Assembly: GCF_000801105.2 (NCBI RefSeq)
Contig: NC_079514.1
Span: forward strand, 7,254,001-7,318,000
From: Raphanus sativus
Taxonomy: Eukaryota > Streptophyta > Magnoliopsida > Brassicales > Brassicaceae
Reading direction: 5' to 3'
Length of the DNA stretch: 64,000 nt
A program made the translations under genes and the position numbers. The notes beneath the pieces were generated by a model, which did no database searches, was not told where the DNA came from, and saw only the letters and a program-made list of their open reading frames with translations. Below are positions 34,632 through 47,811 of the stretch, in pieces. Every line of letters starts with the position of its first letter. Within the stretch, counting starts at the first letter, position 1.

Positions 34632-36066
34632 ATGGGAAGATCACCGTGTTGCGATCAAGACAAAGGCGTAAAGAAAGGACCTTGGATGCCCGAAGAAGAT
34701 GACAAGCTCATGGCTTATATACATAAGAACGGTTATGGGAAGTGGCGGTCAATTCCTAACCTCGCTGGACTTAATCGCTGCGGAAAGAGCTGCCGGCTCC
34801 GGTGGATGAATTATCTCCGGCCTGATATCCGGAGAGGCGAGTTCACCGATGACGAAGAGAGTACTATCGTTAAACTCCATGCCCTTCTTGGCAACAAGTA
34901 AGATTTTGTCTGATTAGATAGATAGAAATTTCATGTAACTATTTAACAAATGAATTTTGTTTGAAGTGCTAAAACTTGTGGCCCTTGTGGGGTTTATTTA
35001 CATTATTATCTATATAACATATCAAAAACAAACCAAAACGTAAAATAAAAAAAACATTGTGATTTGTGACCCAACGACTATATATAATTCGCTTCAGCTT
35101 ACGATCTCTAACCACTCAAAATGTTAATCTTTGATTATTGTTATCGTAACGCTTGAATTGAATTTTCTTTTATAGATGGTCAAAGATTGCGAGTCATCTC
35201 CCAGGAAGAACAGATAACGAGATAAAAAACTATTGGAACACTCATATGAGGAAAAAAATGTTGCAAATGGGGATTGATCCAATCACCCACGAGCCAAGAA
35301 CCAACGATCTTAGCAATATACGCGACGTTTCTCAAATGCTTGCGGCGGCTATTGGCAACGGCCAGTTTGGTAACAATACTTTCTTCAACAACAACACTGC
35401 TGTGGAAGATCTTCTCAAACTCCAGTTGATTCATAAAATGCTTCAAATCATAACACCCAAAACCATACCAAACATCAATAGCTTCAATACCAACTCGTTG
35501 AATACTAAACCGGAGCCGGTAGTCAATAACATCAAAACCAATCCAGTGGATCCTAAACCAAAGCTGGCGGCAGCTGGACATCTGAATGCTATTGAACCAC
35601 ATGTTTTCACAAACCAAACTGAGAATGAAGATTTCATGCCATCTTTTGAGGATGTTTGGGATTGTACTGAAGATAACCAGCTTCCTGGTTTAGTTATGGT
35701 TTCTCAGGAAAATCTGAATTATTATGGTGATCAGTTACATGAAGTCCCATCTACTGGTTCGATGTCGGTTACCCCTGAGGCATCCGGGTTGAATTATCCC
35801 GGTATGACTCAACAGTCATCCGGTTCAGATGTCCTAGAGGACTGGGAGAAGTTTCTTGACGATGAAACAACTGACTCTTGCTGGAAAAGTTTCTTAGAGT
35901 AAGATTTTTTTCTTCACTTTTATTTCTAATATATGCTATTTAGTATATATATATATATATGTGGTAACATACAATATACTTTCTTAAATTAAAATATCCG
36001 ATAAAAGAGTATTGCTATTTTATTTGCAGCTTAACGTCGCCCACATCGTCGCCCTACCCGTGGTAG
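34632..36066 (+). CDS. MYB39: R2R3-MYB transcription factor MYB39
   Basis: Three exons, 34632-34897, 35176-35898 and 36030-36066, all phases consistent; 341 residues. The R2 repeat (about 14-64) has evenly spaced Trp and [18 protein letters not shown]3 (about 67-115) has [29 protein letters not shown]. The third exon adds only the C-terminal 12 residues ([12 protein letters not shown]), which matches the Arabidopsis MYB39 terminus as I recall it. An open frame that stops at 35902 would miss it. MYB39 (SUBERMAN) promotes suberin deposition in root endodermis. The intron that many R2R3 genes have inside R2 is absent. R3 begins [11 protein letters not shown], with Glu where most members have Lys. 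The gene converges on TPS5, with 762 bp between stop codons. Confidence 0.95.
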
Positions 36067-36828
36067 AACTGGATTTTGTTCAAGTCGTATAGTCATCATA
36101 GTTTTGAAGATTCATACACAAAAACGTTCGAAAATATTCTTAATTTTTTTTGTAACAAAATTATTGATTTATATGCTTGTATTCATTTTCTTGTAAAGGA
36201 TTGTTTGAATTGTATTTCTTTTATTTGGTTTGTTTGTTTGTTGTGTAAAAGAAACACATTGTAATCACATTTCGGAGTAATATTTTTATAAAATATACGA
36301 TTATTCTATTATACAATAAAATAAAATAAATAAACAAACAAAACCTTGGTAACTTGTATTTGATCACGTGTTCTGCCATTAAAACGATGATAACTTGTTA
36401 TACACGGAATCTACAAATGTTAAAATACAAAACTCCCAATATAATATACACAAATGTTAACTTTCCTAGTAAAAGGAGTAAAATATGCTACGTCAATCTC
36501 CCAAGATCTCATAGCAAAACTTCTTCAACTCTCTATTTATTTGATTATAAAGACTACAGTACAAAGATATGCATTTAACATTTTATAAAAGAACTGACCA
36601 AGAATGAACAACCCTAGTTCGATCTACATAGTTGACGATCTACTAGAAGAAATATTTCTCCGACTAATAATACATGTGTATTGCCATAAAGAAGAGTTGC
36701 TTACCTTAAAACTTTCATGTTGTGTTTTTACGTTAATCCAACAACAGAAAAGAAAAAGACATTTCCTAAACTTGAAAAACCATACACAAAGTCACTCTTA
36801 AATAAAACTCAACGTTTCACACAAATCC

Positions 36829-39554
36829 TTAGAAGATATCTTTTGTTGTTGGAACATCCGGGGTTTGATGATCAGGTGCTGCGGCGGCGGAGGTGGATAG
36901 ACCTTCAAGCATCCTGATGATCTCTGCAGTGTCGTCTAAATAGTATTTAGCTTTGCTTGGCTTTTGTCCAACGGTGCAAGCGAATATCTCAGCCACTGGA
37001 GACAAAGCTGGTCCGTCTTTTGCACCCATTATCACCTCAAACATATCCTCATCAGACCGATCATCTCCCACGCATAGAATGAAGTCCAAAAGCTTCCCTT
37101 GCTCTTGCATCGTCGTTAGAAGCCTCTCTGCCACAAGACCCTTGTTCACACCCTGTTTTGAAAAAACAGTTAAGAGACTGAGAAACACAATAATGCTAAA
37201 ACTCCTTTTTTTTTAAATCTGACCTGTGGTTTAACTTCAACGAGCTGCTGTCCGGTCTTGACGGAGACTGGATCATTCGTGAGCACGCTTTCCAAGTGTT
37301 CCATAAGCTCTTTGGCTTGACAAGATCCAAAGTCAGGATCAGCAAACTGGTAGTTCCAAACCAGAGCAGTCTCTTTAGTCTCTATCGTTGATCCGTCTGT
37401 AGTCTCAGTGTAGAGTCTCATCACTGGCTCTGCTATTTGTTTCCACTCAAATTCCGACACTACACTCGATGTTTCCCACTCTGTTCCATCATTTGGCCTA
37501 TCCCACACAAAATAAAAATTAATAATTAAACTTTGTACTATTCAAGAAGACATGATGAAACCTTACCTTATAAAGTAACCATGCTCTGCTGCCAAACCAA
37601 GATCACCACAAGAAGAGAACCATTCGGTTAGCGTCTTTCTATCTTTCCCGCTGATGAGATAAACGATATTCTTGGGATCACTAGCCAGCTTGTTCAACGT
37701 CTCAATCGTCGAGAAGCTAGGCGTCGTCCTAATGGAACCAGGCTGCACCATCGTGCCATCATAATCCACAAGAACGGCTCTGTTCTTGGTCCTCTTATAA
37801 GCCGAGACAATGTGCTCAATAGAAAGCTTCTTGAAACTCGGATCAAGCGCCACGACTCTAAACCCTAACCCGAAACCTATCCCCCAACACCTCTTCCTCA
37901 CGTGCTCCGCGCACGCCCTCTCTAGATCCTGTATAAAGCTCCTCGACCAGTAAGCAACGTCGTGCGTGCTCACGTACTTGTGATGCTTCTCGTGACGCAT
38001 CTGCTTCTCCGCTTCAGAAGCTATCAACGCGTAGTCCATGGCTTCGGCCACCGCGTCTATGTTCCAAGGATTCACTCTTATGGCGCCGCTCAGAGAAGGA
38101 GAGCAACCGATGAACTCGGAGACGACGAGCATGCTCTTCTTCGCTTCTTCTTCGAGCCCTAACGTCTCGTTGAGTTTAGGGTTAGCTTGTCTGCAGATGA
38201 TGTACTCGTAAGGTATGAGATTCATACCGTCTCTCACAGCTGTTACTAGACAACACTCTGCGATCACGTAGTAAGCGATCCTCTCGTAGAACTGAAGAGG
38301 TTTATCGATGAGAACCACAGGTATGTAGCCTGGTCTTCCGAACATCTCGTTGATCCTTTTGACAGTTGCTTGAGTCTCTGACCTAACCTCCTGAACGTCT
38401 TTCCCGCGTCCTCTCGCGGGGTTAGCTATCTGTACGAGGACAACACGTCCTCTCTTCTCCGGATGCTGCTGGAGAAGCTGCTCCATGGCCAGAAGCTTGA
38501 GGCTGATGCCTTTGAAGATGTCCATGTCGTCAACACCGAGGAGAACCTTTTGGTTCAAGAACTGATCTCTAAGCTCGGAGACTCTTGTCTGAGTCTCCGG
38601 GAGGTTAAGAATCGACTGGAGCTGGCTGGTGTGGATTCCAACGGGGAGAATCTTGATGCTCACGGTTCTTCCGTAGTACTCAAGCCCTATGGTTCCTCTC
38701 TTGGACTGATACGACAAGCCGAGCATCCTGCTGCAGCAAGAGAGGAAGTGTCTAGCGTAGTCAAAGGTGTGGAAACCGATGAGGTCAGCGTTGAGGAGGG
38801 CGCGTAAGAGCTCGTTTCTGACGGGGAGAGTTCGGTAGATCTCTGAAGAAGGGAAAGGGCTGTGGAGGAAGAACCCTAGCTTGACTCTGTTAAACCTCTT
38901 GCGCAAGAAAGTGGGGAGAACCATCAAGTGGTAGTCATGAACCCAAACGAAGTCATCGTCGGGACTAATCACTTCCATCACTTTATCAGCGAAGATCTTG
39001 TTGACAGAGAGGTAAGCTTGCCATAAAGAGCGATCAAACCTGCCTCCAAGATCAGGGTTTAGAGGAAGCATGTAGTGGAAGAGAGGCCAGAGATGCTGTT
39101 TGCAGAAGCCGTGGTAGTACTTGGTGAATATCTCGGGAGGGATGTAAGCAGGGACGCATTTGAAGTTCTCTAGGAGTCTCTGAGCGACGTCGTCTTGCTC
39201 GAGAGGGTCTACTACTTGGTCTTTGAGGCAGCCGATGTAGACGACTTCCATGTCTTCACGCATGCCGTCTTTGAGCTGGAGGAGGAGGGAGTCGTTGTCC
39301 CATGTGAAGGTGAGTTTGCCGGATGAGTTTCGGTGGGATTTGATGGGGAGCTGGTTGCCGACGATGATGATTCGGTCTTGTGCGACGGAGGAAGGTGCGT
39401 CTGAGCAGACGCTGTTGCTGTTGGTGTCGTCGTCTAGCTCTGATAAGACGCCTGTGACGGTTGCTACTCTTGGGAACCGTTTCTTTTCCCGGGAGAAGGA
39501 GTGGAAGTTGCCTGAGGCAAGATCCAAGAGGTTGGAATAAGATCTTGACACCAT
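36829..39554 (-). CDS. TPS5: Class II trehalose-6-phosphate synthase/phosphatase-like protein TPS5
   Basis: Three coding exons, 39554-37567, 37497-37224 and 37152-36829, phases consistent; 861 residues, the family's usual length. The N-terminus MVSRSYSNLLDLASGNF is typical of class II plant TPS. A GT20 glycosyltransferase domain (about 60-545, with WVHDYHLMVLP and RDGMNLIPYEYI) is followed by a HAD-type TPP domain, with DYDGT at 597-601 and GDDRSDEDMF near the end. Class II proteins generally lack proven TPS or TPP activity and act in sugar signalling; TPS5 is a known 14-3-3 client in the cytosol. A 5' UTR intron is likely (donor AAAAG|GTGAGC at 40434, acceptor TGTTGCAG at 39610). The CT repeat at 40475-40531 then lies in the leader or promoter. 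A probable Helitron starts at 40659. Confidence 0.97.
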
Positions 39555-40472
39555 TGTCTCTTGTCTTGTGTGTGTGTTTGTATTACTCTCTACAGCAAGT
39601 GTTCAGTGTCTGCAACAGAAACAACACATCACTGGTCAAACCTCTATTTGTTAATTCATCTTATTAACACAAGAACACATAAAAAAAAATCAAATCTTTT
39701 GATTACTAATTCATCTGATTAGCACAAGACCACATAAAAAAAAATCAAATCTTTGATCATTAATTCATCTCACTAACACAAGGCCACTTCAAAAAAATCA
39801 AATCTTTGATCACTAACTCATCTTACTAACATAAGAAAAAAAAAACACAGAAAAAAATCAAATCTTTGATCATAGATTCATCTGGTTAAACAGAAGAACA
39901 CATCAAAGATCACTAGTATCAAACATTAAGAGAAGCCAAATCTGAGGAGCAGAGTATCAAACATTAAGATCAGATATTTCATATTTTAGCCAAAGACTGG
40001 AGCTGAAACTCTAAACGATCAGCATCAACAGATCTCAGACTTACATACATAGACAGTAGTGAGGTTAAATCTGAGATAAAAAGGAACAAATTTTACAAAA
40101 AAAAAAAATCCAAGAGCTTGTATGCACAAAACCCCATACCAAAATAAACAAAAAAAAGAAGATAAAATTCATACGGAATCAAAATGCAACATAAGTATGA
40201 TCTCAAAGTTCTCAGAATCATGAACTGTAATAAGAAAAAAAAAACAAACAAAACTAGGCTAGAGCTTACACTGACTGATACAAAACAAGATCAGAAGTTC
40301 AGAACACACAGCTCGCGTGTTAAAAGAAAAAGCAAAGTTTTGGTTAGTGAAAGTTAATCAGATTCTTCAGAAGAAAAAGAAACCCATCAGATGCAAAGAA
40401 GATGGTCAGAAGAGAAAGCAGAAAAAAAGCTCACCTTTTTGGAGTGATGGTAGTGAGTGTGAGTGCAGGTCT

Positions 40473-40474
<2 letters not shown>

Positions 40475-40531
<57 letters not shown>
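40475..40531. repeat. (GA)n microsatellite in TPS5 leader/promoter
   Basis: About 28 uninterrupted GA units, which is (CT)n on the TPS5 sense strand, directly upstream of the inferred 5' UTR intron donor. CT tracts are common near plant transcription starts. Confidence 0.95.
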
Positions 40532-40535
<4 letters not shown>

Positions 40536-40658
40536 ATTAAAAGATTCGTTTCTTCATTTCTCTTTGTTCTGCTTACTGCTTCACTGTTCTTAAAAAAAGT
40601 TTATTTTTTCTTATTTAAACCGCTTTTATTTCTTTTTACGATTAGCTTTATGTATTAA

Positions 40659-42581
40659 CTAGTGATATTCCGGCGCTACGCGCCGGGTTCATATGTTATA
40701 CTTTTACATAAATTTATAAATTATTATATGGTTTTAACAAATAAAATATGTTAAATATGAAATAAAAATATATTAAAAATGATATTTTCTGATTTTTTTA
40801 TAGTGGTTAGTGTAGTGCATTACTTGTTTGAAGTTGTTTAGTTCAAAGTGGAATAGCATAAGTGGTTGTTACTAATCGACTTAATAAAAATAGAAAAAAA
40901 AACCGATAGTCATAACAAAATTAATTTAGTTGGAATTTAAAAATAAAACAAAGTTGATGTTTTATATAGAGAACATACTTATATTATTAATTATTAAAAT
41001 AACTATATATGAACTATAAAACTTTTACTAATATATTTAGTTCAAATAATAGAAAGATGGTATACGTTTCAAATTTTATAAATTTTATAAAAAATAAGGG
41101 TGAAGTGTCAATTTTTGATAAAATAATTGGGGAGTATCTAATATATATATTTTAAATTACCATGTTGACTTTTAAAATATAGAGTGCGAGTTGTATGTGT
41201 TACTTTAGTTTTAAGGTCTCTCAAAAATATGTATCTTAAAATAAGAAACATAAAATTATTTTCTATATTAGTTTTGTTATAATGGAAGATTTTGTGTGTG
41301 TTCATAACAAAATTCTTGTTTGTCCACCCTTATTTAGAAATATCAACAAATTTTAATATGAATATAAATATGTTTTTTAACTAAAAACTATAAATGGTTC
41401 CTAAACTCCTCTATTTAATGGACAACTTCTATTTTAACCGGAATGGAACAATTTCACCAAATCTTCCTAGTAAAAAATCAATTTGTTAATTAGTAAATGA
41501 AATGTTAGCATCTATAACGATCATGAGAAAGACAATTTCTAACTATCTGTGACATTCGGACTTGCTCACTTGCTGCATTTAGTAATGGTTTTGACAATAA
41601 ATGGTTAATGTGGTGCAAAGGATTAATGGTGAGGGTGGTGTGTGGTTTACATCAATTTTAAATAACTTTAGCAACCAGGCAACGTTTAAAAATTTCTCTC
41701 AGATTGGAAGTAATGTTTCTTTTTTTTTGTTTAGTTAAATTTTAAGAGTATATTAATCATGTTCACGGTTTTTAAAATGTAAACACAGATAGCATGCATC
41801 ACGGAAGTTATTGGTTTCCTTGCAGAGTGTAACATGGGAAGATACCATAGAGTTTATGTGCCAATACCAATAGATCAAATGTTAGTCTTTTGGACTTGAA
41901 TCGCCATCAATTACTAAACATTATTAGAATGGGATGAGTGGAATTTTTAGATTGATTATATGATGGTTACGTCGATTGCTTTAAAGAAGGAGAATCGTAG
42001 AGGCTCCATTTTCCATCGTCAACATCAAATATAAAGAAATCCACCCGACCCGGACACTGAACTGGACGATTTACCGGGTCTCTGGATCAACCGTGGGTGA
42101 ACCGCAGTTTAGTAAATGAATTAGTTTTATTATAAGATAATATATTAGCTATGAAAATAAATATATAAAAACTAAAGTTAATATTTTAAAGGTTTTCAAA
42201 CATAAAGTAATAGTTTGGATATGTATCTATTTTATGTTTAAATTTTTTTGAAATACTTCACTTTAGTTTTTATTTTTGTATTTTTATCTGACATACAAAA
42301 TATTAAGAAATAGTTTAAAAGTATTTAAAAAATATGTAAAATAAGAGTTATGAAATCTAAAGAAAATGAAGACATAAAATTAATAATAAATTAAACTTTT
42401 AATCCAAAAGTAAAATATCATTGTAATAAATTGTCAATAACAAAAATAAGTTCACGCATAATAACAATTAACACCAAAACACATTAAATAAAATTGAGAA
42501 AATATTTTAATTATTAAAAGGAGAATGCCACATGGCATTTTCCCCCCAAGGAAAAAAAAAACTCAACTTTATTATATAAGA
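40659..42581 (-). mobile_element. Probable Helitron, 1.9 kb, minus orientation
   Basis: The left edge, read on the minus strand, ends with hairpin CCGGCGC-GTA-GCGCCGG, then AATATCACTAG (CTAG at 40659-40662), with T next. The right edge, on the minus strand, begins TCTTATATAATAAAGTTGAG at 42581, preceded by A. Near the 5' end is a palindrome around ATGCCACATGGCAT (about 42526-42540). Both ends fit A^T insertion. No helicase coding sequence is visible, so it is non-autonomous. The interior holds AT-rich sequence and a short CCCGACCCGGAC-type stretch. Confidence 0.6.
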
Positions 42582-43764
42582 TTAATTCTCTATAAATTTT
42601 GGGCGTAGATTTTAATGTTTTTGGAAGATTCTCCTCTGCTTTCTCTCCTACAAGGCAATAATAGTCTCTGAGATTTCTGACCAATCAAAGTAGTGGAAGT
42701 AATTAAGTTGTCCAAATGATAATGAGTACACAATATAATTAAAAAAAACGCCTATGATTTTGGTATAAGAAAATTCATTCTATCTTTAAAAAAAAGTTTT
42801 GGTAGAAAGCAATAATTTAATTAAATAATTGACCATTTGTCGAGTAACTTGAGTTTTCTATTAGCAAATTGACAAAACGTAACATAAAATGTTCAGATGA
42901 AATTTAGCGCATGATTTTATCGGTCTTATAATTTTTAAAATATTTTCATTATTTTAGCCTGTTAAGTAAATGTAGATCACAGTTACAATGATTAAAATAT
43001 CATTTAATGTCCACCTCGAAAGAAATATGCTATAGAAAAAATAATGTGTTCCATAATGTCTAGAACAGATGAGTAAAAATTTCAAAGCGTATTCCAGGCC
43101 CTTTTGCTTAATTATATACTATATTATTATTTTATGAACTGTATTATTTTTTATTGATATCTATAGCAGTTCCTTCTTTTTTAACTTTCCATTCTGCTTT
43201 GCTAAGAACATAAAATAATATGCTTATTTTCTCTTATGGTATGTGGCTGAAAGTCTTAAAGTAAGATATTAACAAATAATCATCTAGGGGACAGAGGTCT
43301 ATAATTTATAAGTTTTAGTCACATACTTTTGTTTTCTTCTTGTACCCATAATCTAAGGTCGGCTGATAGGAAAAGATGGTAGATTTTTTGTTGTGTGTGT
43401 ATAGCAAGCTAAGTTTCAGAACAATGCAAAAAAAAAGTTGGTACTAAATTACTGATGTTGGTTAGTTGTCGTTTTCTATAAATAATGATTTTGATGTTTC
43501 AGTTTTAATAATTTCTGAATTAAAAGACAACAAAGCTCTAGATGTCTTTGTAGAGTGGGAACACAGGTCATGTCTCCTTTGATTTGCCTTTCTCTCCTAT
43601 TACAGTGGTGATTTCAACAGCTAGAACATTTTGACTGAAAGTATCTTAGAGCTTCTCCATCAATAGTATTAGACCAGTATTTAATTAATATAGATCTTTA
43701 AAAATTCCATATGTATGAAAAAAATTAAACACTAGAAAACATTGAGAGCATAAAATATTGCTAT

Positions 43765-43981
43765 AAATTGGTGGTGGTTGCCTAGTGGCGCTTGAGGGAA
43801 TTAAAAACTCAATACAGTGAACCCGGATTCAACTCCATCGGTCACACGCATATGGACTATTGTTTTCGGTTCATTTGAATGCCCATGAGAGGATCTATCC
43901 GTGGGCTAGCTATACCTCCACCCGAGAGTTAGGTCTGTGTCTTTAATAGACTCGGGTTTAACTCTTTTCAGTTTCAAAAAA
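43765..43981 (+). mobile_element. tRNA-derived SINE
   Basis: About 217 bp with a tRNA-like head (A-box-like GGTTGCCTAGTGGCGC, B-box-like GGATTCAACTCC) and an oligo(A) tail. A target duplication, AAAATATTGCTAT, is at 43752-43764 and 43982-43994. It is non-coding and resembles the short crucifer SINE families. Confidence 0.8.
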
Positions 43982-44529
43982 AAAATATTGCTATTGAAAT
44001 ATGATTTTTTTTTCAGCTTTACACCTCATACACAATCAAACTACAAGTATAAATTATTATAACAAATTTTTAAATATACAACATTTTGTGTAGATTAAAC
44101 AAATGTTTTCAACTTTTAAATTGAAAATTTCTTAAGTTTGTATAAATCATACTCTGATTTTCGTATAGTATTATGTAGGAGGATAATACGAAATAAGGAC
44201 GGCAAGAAATAGAAAAAGTTTATCGAAATAAAATTTAAAAAGCAGAATTATTTTGATTTTAGTTTTATTTAAAGTTTGAAATAAAATAAAAATAAAAATA
44301 AAATGTATTTTATTGAGATATTGCAGAAATGTAAATTTCTGAAACAAAGAACACATTATAAATACAAACAATTTTTTAATGAAAAAATTAAATTTCAAAA
44401 ATGATAAAAAAAAATCCTTACCAAACAAACCAAACGCTCAGTCAGCTGAAACTAATGAAATAACTCTGGACGGCATAGGATCATGAATAAATATTAGAGA
44501 TTTATGCAGGCGCGTAGGGGTTTACTTAC

Positions 44530-44592
44530 CTGATCTTAATGCTCTGAAGAATACAATACATGATCTTAATGCTCTGAAGAATACAATACATG
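44530..44592. repeat. Tandem duplication, 33-bp unit x 2
   Basis: 'TGATCTTAATGCTCTGAAGA' plus ATACAATACA is repeated directly, with a partial third copy. A local duplication in spacer. Confidence 0.8.
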
Positions 44593-45951
44593 ATCTTAAT
44601 ACAATACATTTTATCGACTAGTTAATCTTTTAATTGGTTGTCAAGATTCTAAAGGAATGATTTGTTTTATATTTTCATGTCGAATAGTAATATTTTTTAT
44701 CTTCAAAATGTCCTTTCAGATTATCAACCCGACAAAGAATATATGGTTAGATTATCAAATTGGGGCAACTTGCCATTATTTTATTAAAAGATGTTTTTTT
44801 TAACTAACTAAACTTAATTTATTTTGCAGTTTAATATTATGTTTCGCGTATACTGCATATAGTTTTTTGGGGTAACCAATACTGTATATAGTTAATCACA
44901 GATGAGAGTCCCTTTCAAGTCTCAATACTTTAATCCGCTATATATTCATTAGAAATAGCTAGATGCATATTAATAAGGGTTTTGTCAATACATGTATGCT
45001 AGGTATTTAGGTTTGCGTAAAGAAACCCTTTCTTAATGGGATTTATGTATTTTTTTCAAAGAAAAAGGATTTATGTATAGATACGTAAAATGAACATAAT
45101 ATACATAATAATAATACATACACAAATGATGAGCATATCGTTCGATTATTTCCCACCGTCTATATGTGTGGGGTGTTCGTGTGCGACATAGACATATTTT
45201 ATATACATATATAAGCAGCATTAATGTCAGTTTGTATCATGATTTGGTCCATCCAAGAGTCAACAATATAATTGGTAACACATCACCGCAATAGATCGCC
45301 TATACGAGGCGCACATTGCAATTTGCGCATACATGACATATGCGTATATGTATGTGAGTTTGTCGATACATTGATCATCACTGTTCTACAAAATGCATCC
45401 GATATAATATATAGTATTCGCAATAATGGTAGTCATATATAAAATCATGTAAACATTATTGTTAATTTTCTTTACAAGGTATGATAAGAGAAAACACAGA
45501 AGCTAGCTTTACTATGAAATCATTTACCAAACTCTTCTTTATCAAATGTAATTATGTTCTCAGAAAAAGAAAACACTAATCATATGGTTTACTAAATATA
45601 TATTGGAGGACTTCTCTGGTTTTGCCTTCAAAGTAATTGATTTTTTATTTGAGAGTGATATAGTAATCATGGAGAAAAAGTCCAACCACCTTTGAAATAA
45701 TGAGAAAGCTACTTGGACGTCTATATTAGCACCACGTGTCAAGCTCAGAACATTTTGAATTTCTGCTTACAAATTTATTAATTTGATCCAATCAACACCA
45801 ACCCTGCTCTGAGATGCTGACAAACCGTAATCAGAGATTAATTTTCAGTGGAGAGAAGTAGAGAACCTTGTAAGATTTCAGTTTATTCTTGAATTTATCT
45901 TCAAAACTTTAATGATTAGTTATATTAATACAATACGAGTAAAAAGCATCC

Positions 45952-46023
45952 GGATCCGTGGCGCAATGGTAGCGCGTCTGACTCCAGATCAGAAGGTTGC
46001 GTGTTCGATTCACGTCGGGTTCA
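45952..46023 (+). tRNA. tRNA-Trp (CCA)
   Basis: A 72-nt cloverleaf. The acceptor stem GGATCCG pairs with CGGGTTC, with discriminator A. The D arm is GCGCAATGGTAGCGC. The anticodon loop CTCCAGA has CCA at 45984-45986, and the T arm contains GTTCGATTC. A CAATACGA motif upstream and a T run downstream fit plant Pol III tRNA genes. The 3' CCA is not encoded, as expected. Confidence 0.98.
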
Positions 46024-46047
46024 AAATCCCGAAACTATCCCGGATAA

Positions 46048-46054
46048 TTTTTTT
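46048..46054 (+). terminator. Pol III T-run terminator of tRNA-Trp
   Basis: Seven T residues about 24 bp after the tRNA 3' end. Confidence 0.75.
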
Positions 46055-46393
46055 CCCTTAATTTACTTTCACCATTGCGCGGCACTTTTTTGTGTGGAAA
46101 ACGGCGAACGGCATGCATGCTTACACGTTCAGCTTTAAAACATTAAACTGCGCGCCATCTGAGCTAATCGATCAAAACAACACTCAGTATCCAGACCATT
46201 TCTTGCAAGCCTTTTAGCAAAACTGTTGGCACCATTGAGGCCGGGACCACGATGAACAATCAGAGTGTACATTAAACAGTGTGCCATCTGAGCTAAACGA
46301 TCAAAAACAACACATAAGTCTCCAATTACACTTTTTTTCTTTTCTTTGCAAGCCTTTTAGCAATCTGTTGGACCAACAGAAAAAGATTGTAAA

Positions 46394-47811
46394 CTAAGCA
46401 GTTTCTTCAGGCTTGACAAAGAACTCTATATAAGCAATCCGACTCGGCGGCTGATAACCTGCAGAATCCACTTGTGGAGCTAACGGTTTAGAAACCGAAA
46501 CCAAGTGCTGAACTTTCAACATCCCTCCTCTCCCTATTGTCAGCTTACTTCCCCTGTTTTCCCTCGCGACGTTTCCAGGAATATTTGCTGTTGTCGCCTT
46601 CAAGAACTTGTATTTGTACCTAAGAAACAAATACAAGTTCGTTAGCAAATGTAACCAGTGAGTCTTCTTGACTAGTGTCAGTCCTATCTGTTGTAGGATT
46701 CAAACAACTAACGAAGGGATTGGCTTAATTGTTACCTGTAAGAGACTTCAGTATCGCAATGAAAGGCAAGGAGAAGATCTGTGTTGGCATAATACATGAA
46801 GTCTATCTGCAAAAGAGGATTACATGGAATGTTACTCTTCCACAGAAAGACTATATACATCACCAAGAAACTAACAAACGAAAAACACAAAGACCTGTAA
46901 GTCTCCATGTCCTTCTCCTCTAAAGGTAACACAAGGAGGAGACATTTGAAGGCTAATCTGCACGCTTGATCCAGGCCACTCAAGATCATCAATAGCTTCT
47001 TTCAACGCCGCTGACTGATGATACATTTCAACAATCATCTGAGACAAAGCTCTTACTAGCAATGATGATACACTTCACACTATATCATACGTTACCTTCA
47101 CGGTAAAAGTAAGCGGCACAGTCCCTGCCTGCTCAAAGTTATAGTCCCATTCACTAGTCTCTGGGATCCTCGTTCTTATCTCAGAGTAGATGCATGAGTT
47201 CAGAGTATCAACAGACCTAAATAAACCCACAAACATCATCAGCTAAAAACTAGGAGGGATGAATGATTTGTTTGTTTCATCATTTACTTGAGAAGAAGCT
47301 CCATGTCAGGGCCTGGATACTTGATTTCTATAGTATTTGAATGTCCAGGTGATGAGAATGTGTTCAAGCAATCCACGAGAAGCCCTAAGCTGATTCCAAA
47401 TCTCGGTCTCCCTTCAGCTCCGTACTCGTACTTCGTGAACAGCTTCTCAGAATCACAACAACAACATTAAGGATTGATTCTACAGTATATGGTGAAATCG
47501 AATTTGAAGGAGTGTGAATCCATACCTCGCGTTGAAGATAGACCTTGGCTTGAAGGCAGCCTGATTCCTCAACGATCAAGACGATTCCGTGCTCGGATAA
47601 CTCCACTAAAGCATCCTGTAAGCATCGGAGTGAATCGGTGAAGAAGATCGATGACTAAAACCTAAGATTTGGGGGGTTTTTGAGGAGATGGGGATGAGAC
47701 CTGGTGGCGTTTCCATCGGACGCAAGTGAGGGCATCGACCATGCCTTGGACATTATCGAGCTGGCAAACGAGGTCTGGCGCGTCTGGTTCAATCGCCGGC
47801 GACGAGTTCAT
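46394..47811 (-). CDS. RAD1-like subunit of the 9-1-1 checkpoint clamp
   Basis: Seven exons: 47811-47701, 47615-47526, 47442-47288, 47216-47096, 47014-46895, 46806-46736 and 46619-46394. All phases agree, giving 297 residues. It is a PCNA-fold protein of the Rad1/Rec1/Rad17 family. Rad1 forms the ring-shaped 9-1-1 clamp with Rad9 and Hus1, which is loaded at DNA damage to signal repair. Conserved stretches include TCVRWKRHQDALVELSEHGI near the N-terminus, FGISLGLLVDCLNTFSSPG, a central FRGEGHGDLQIDFMYYAN, and a final IAYIEFFVKPEE. The exon 3 acceptor reads GAG|AAG|CTG, a tandem NAGNAG site that would add or omit one Lys without a frame change. It shares a 231-bp divergent promoter with the CtpA gene. 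Corresponds to At4g17760 (recalled). Confidence 0.92.

Larger units (their letters stand above)
42582..45951. other. Spacer left of the tRNA gene
   Basis: AT-rich, with a SINE (43765-43981) and a short tandem repeat (44530-44592). No protein gene seen; the open frames here are AT-rich and low-complexity. Confidence 0.5.

Noticed and set aside
40317..40658. 113-codon plus-strand frame
   Set aside because: Runs through the (GA)n microsatellite, giving Arg-Glu repeats; antisense to the TPS5 leader.
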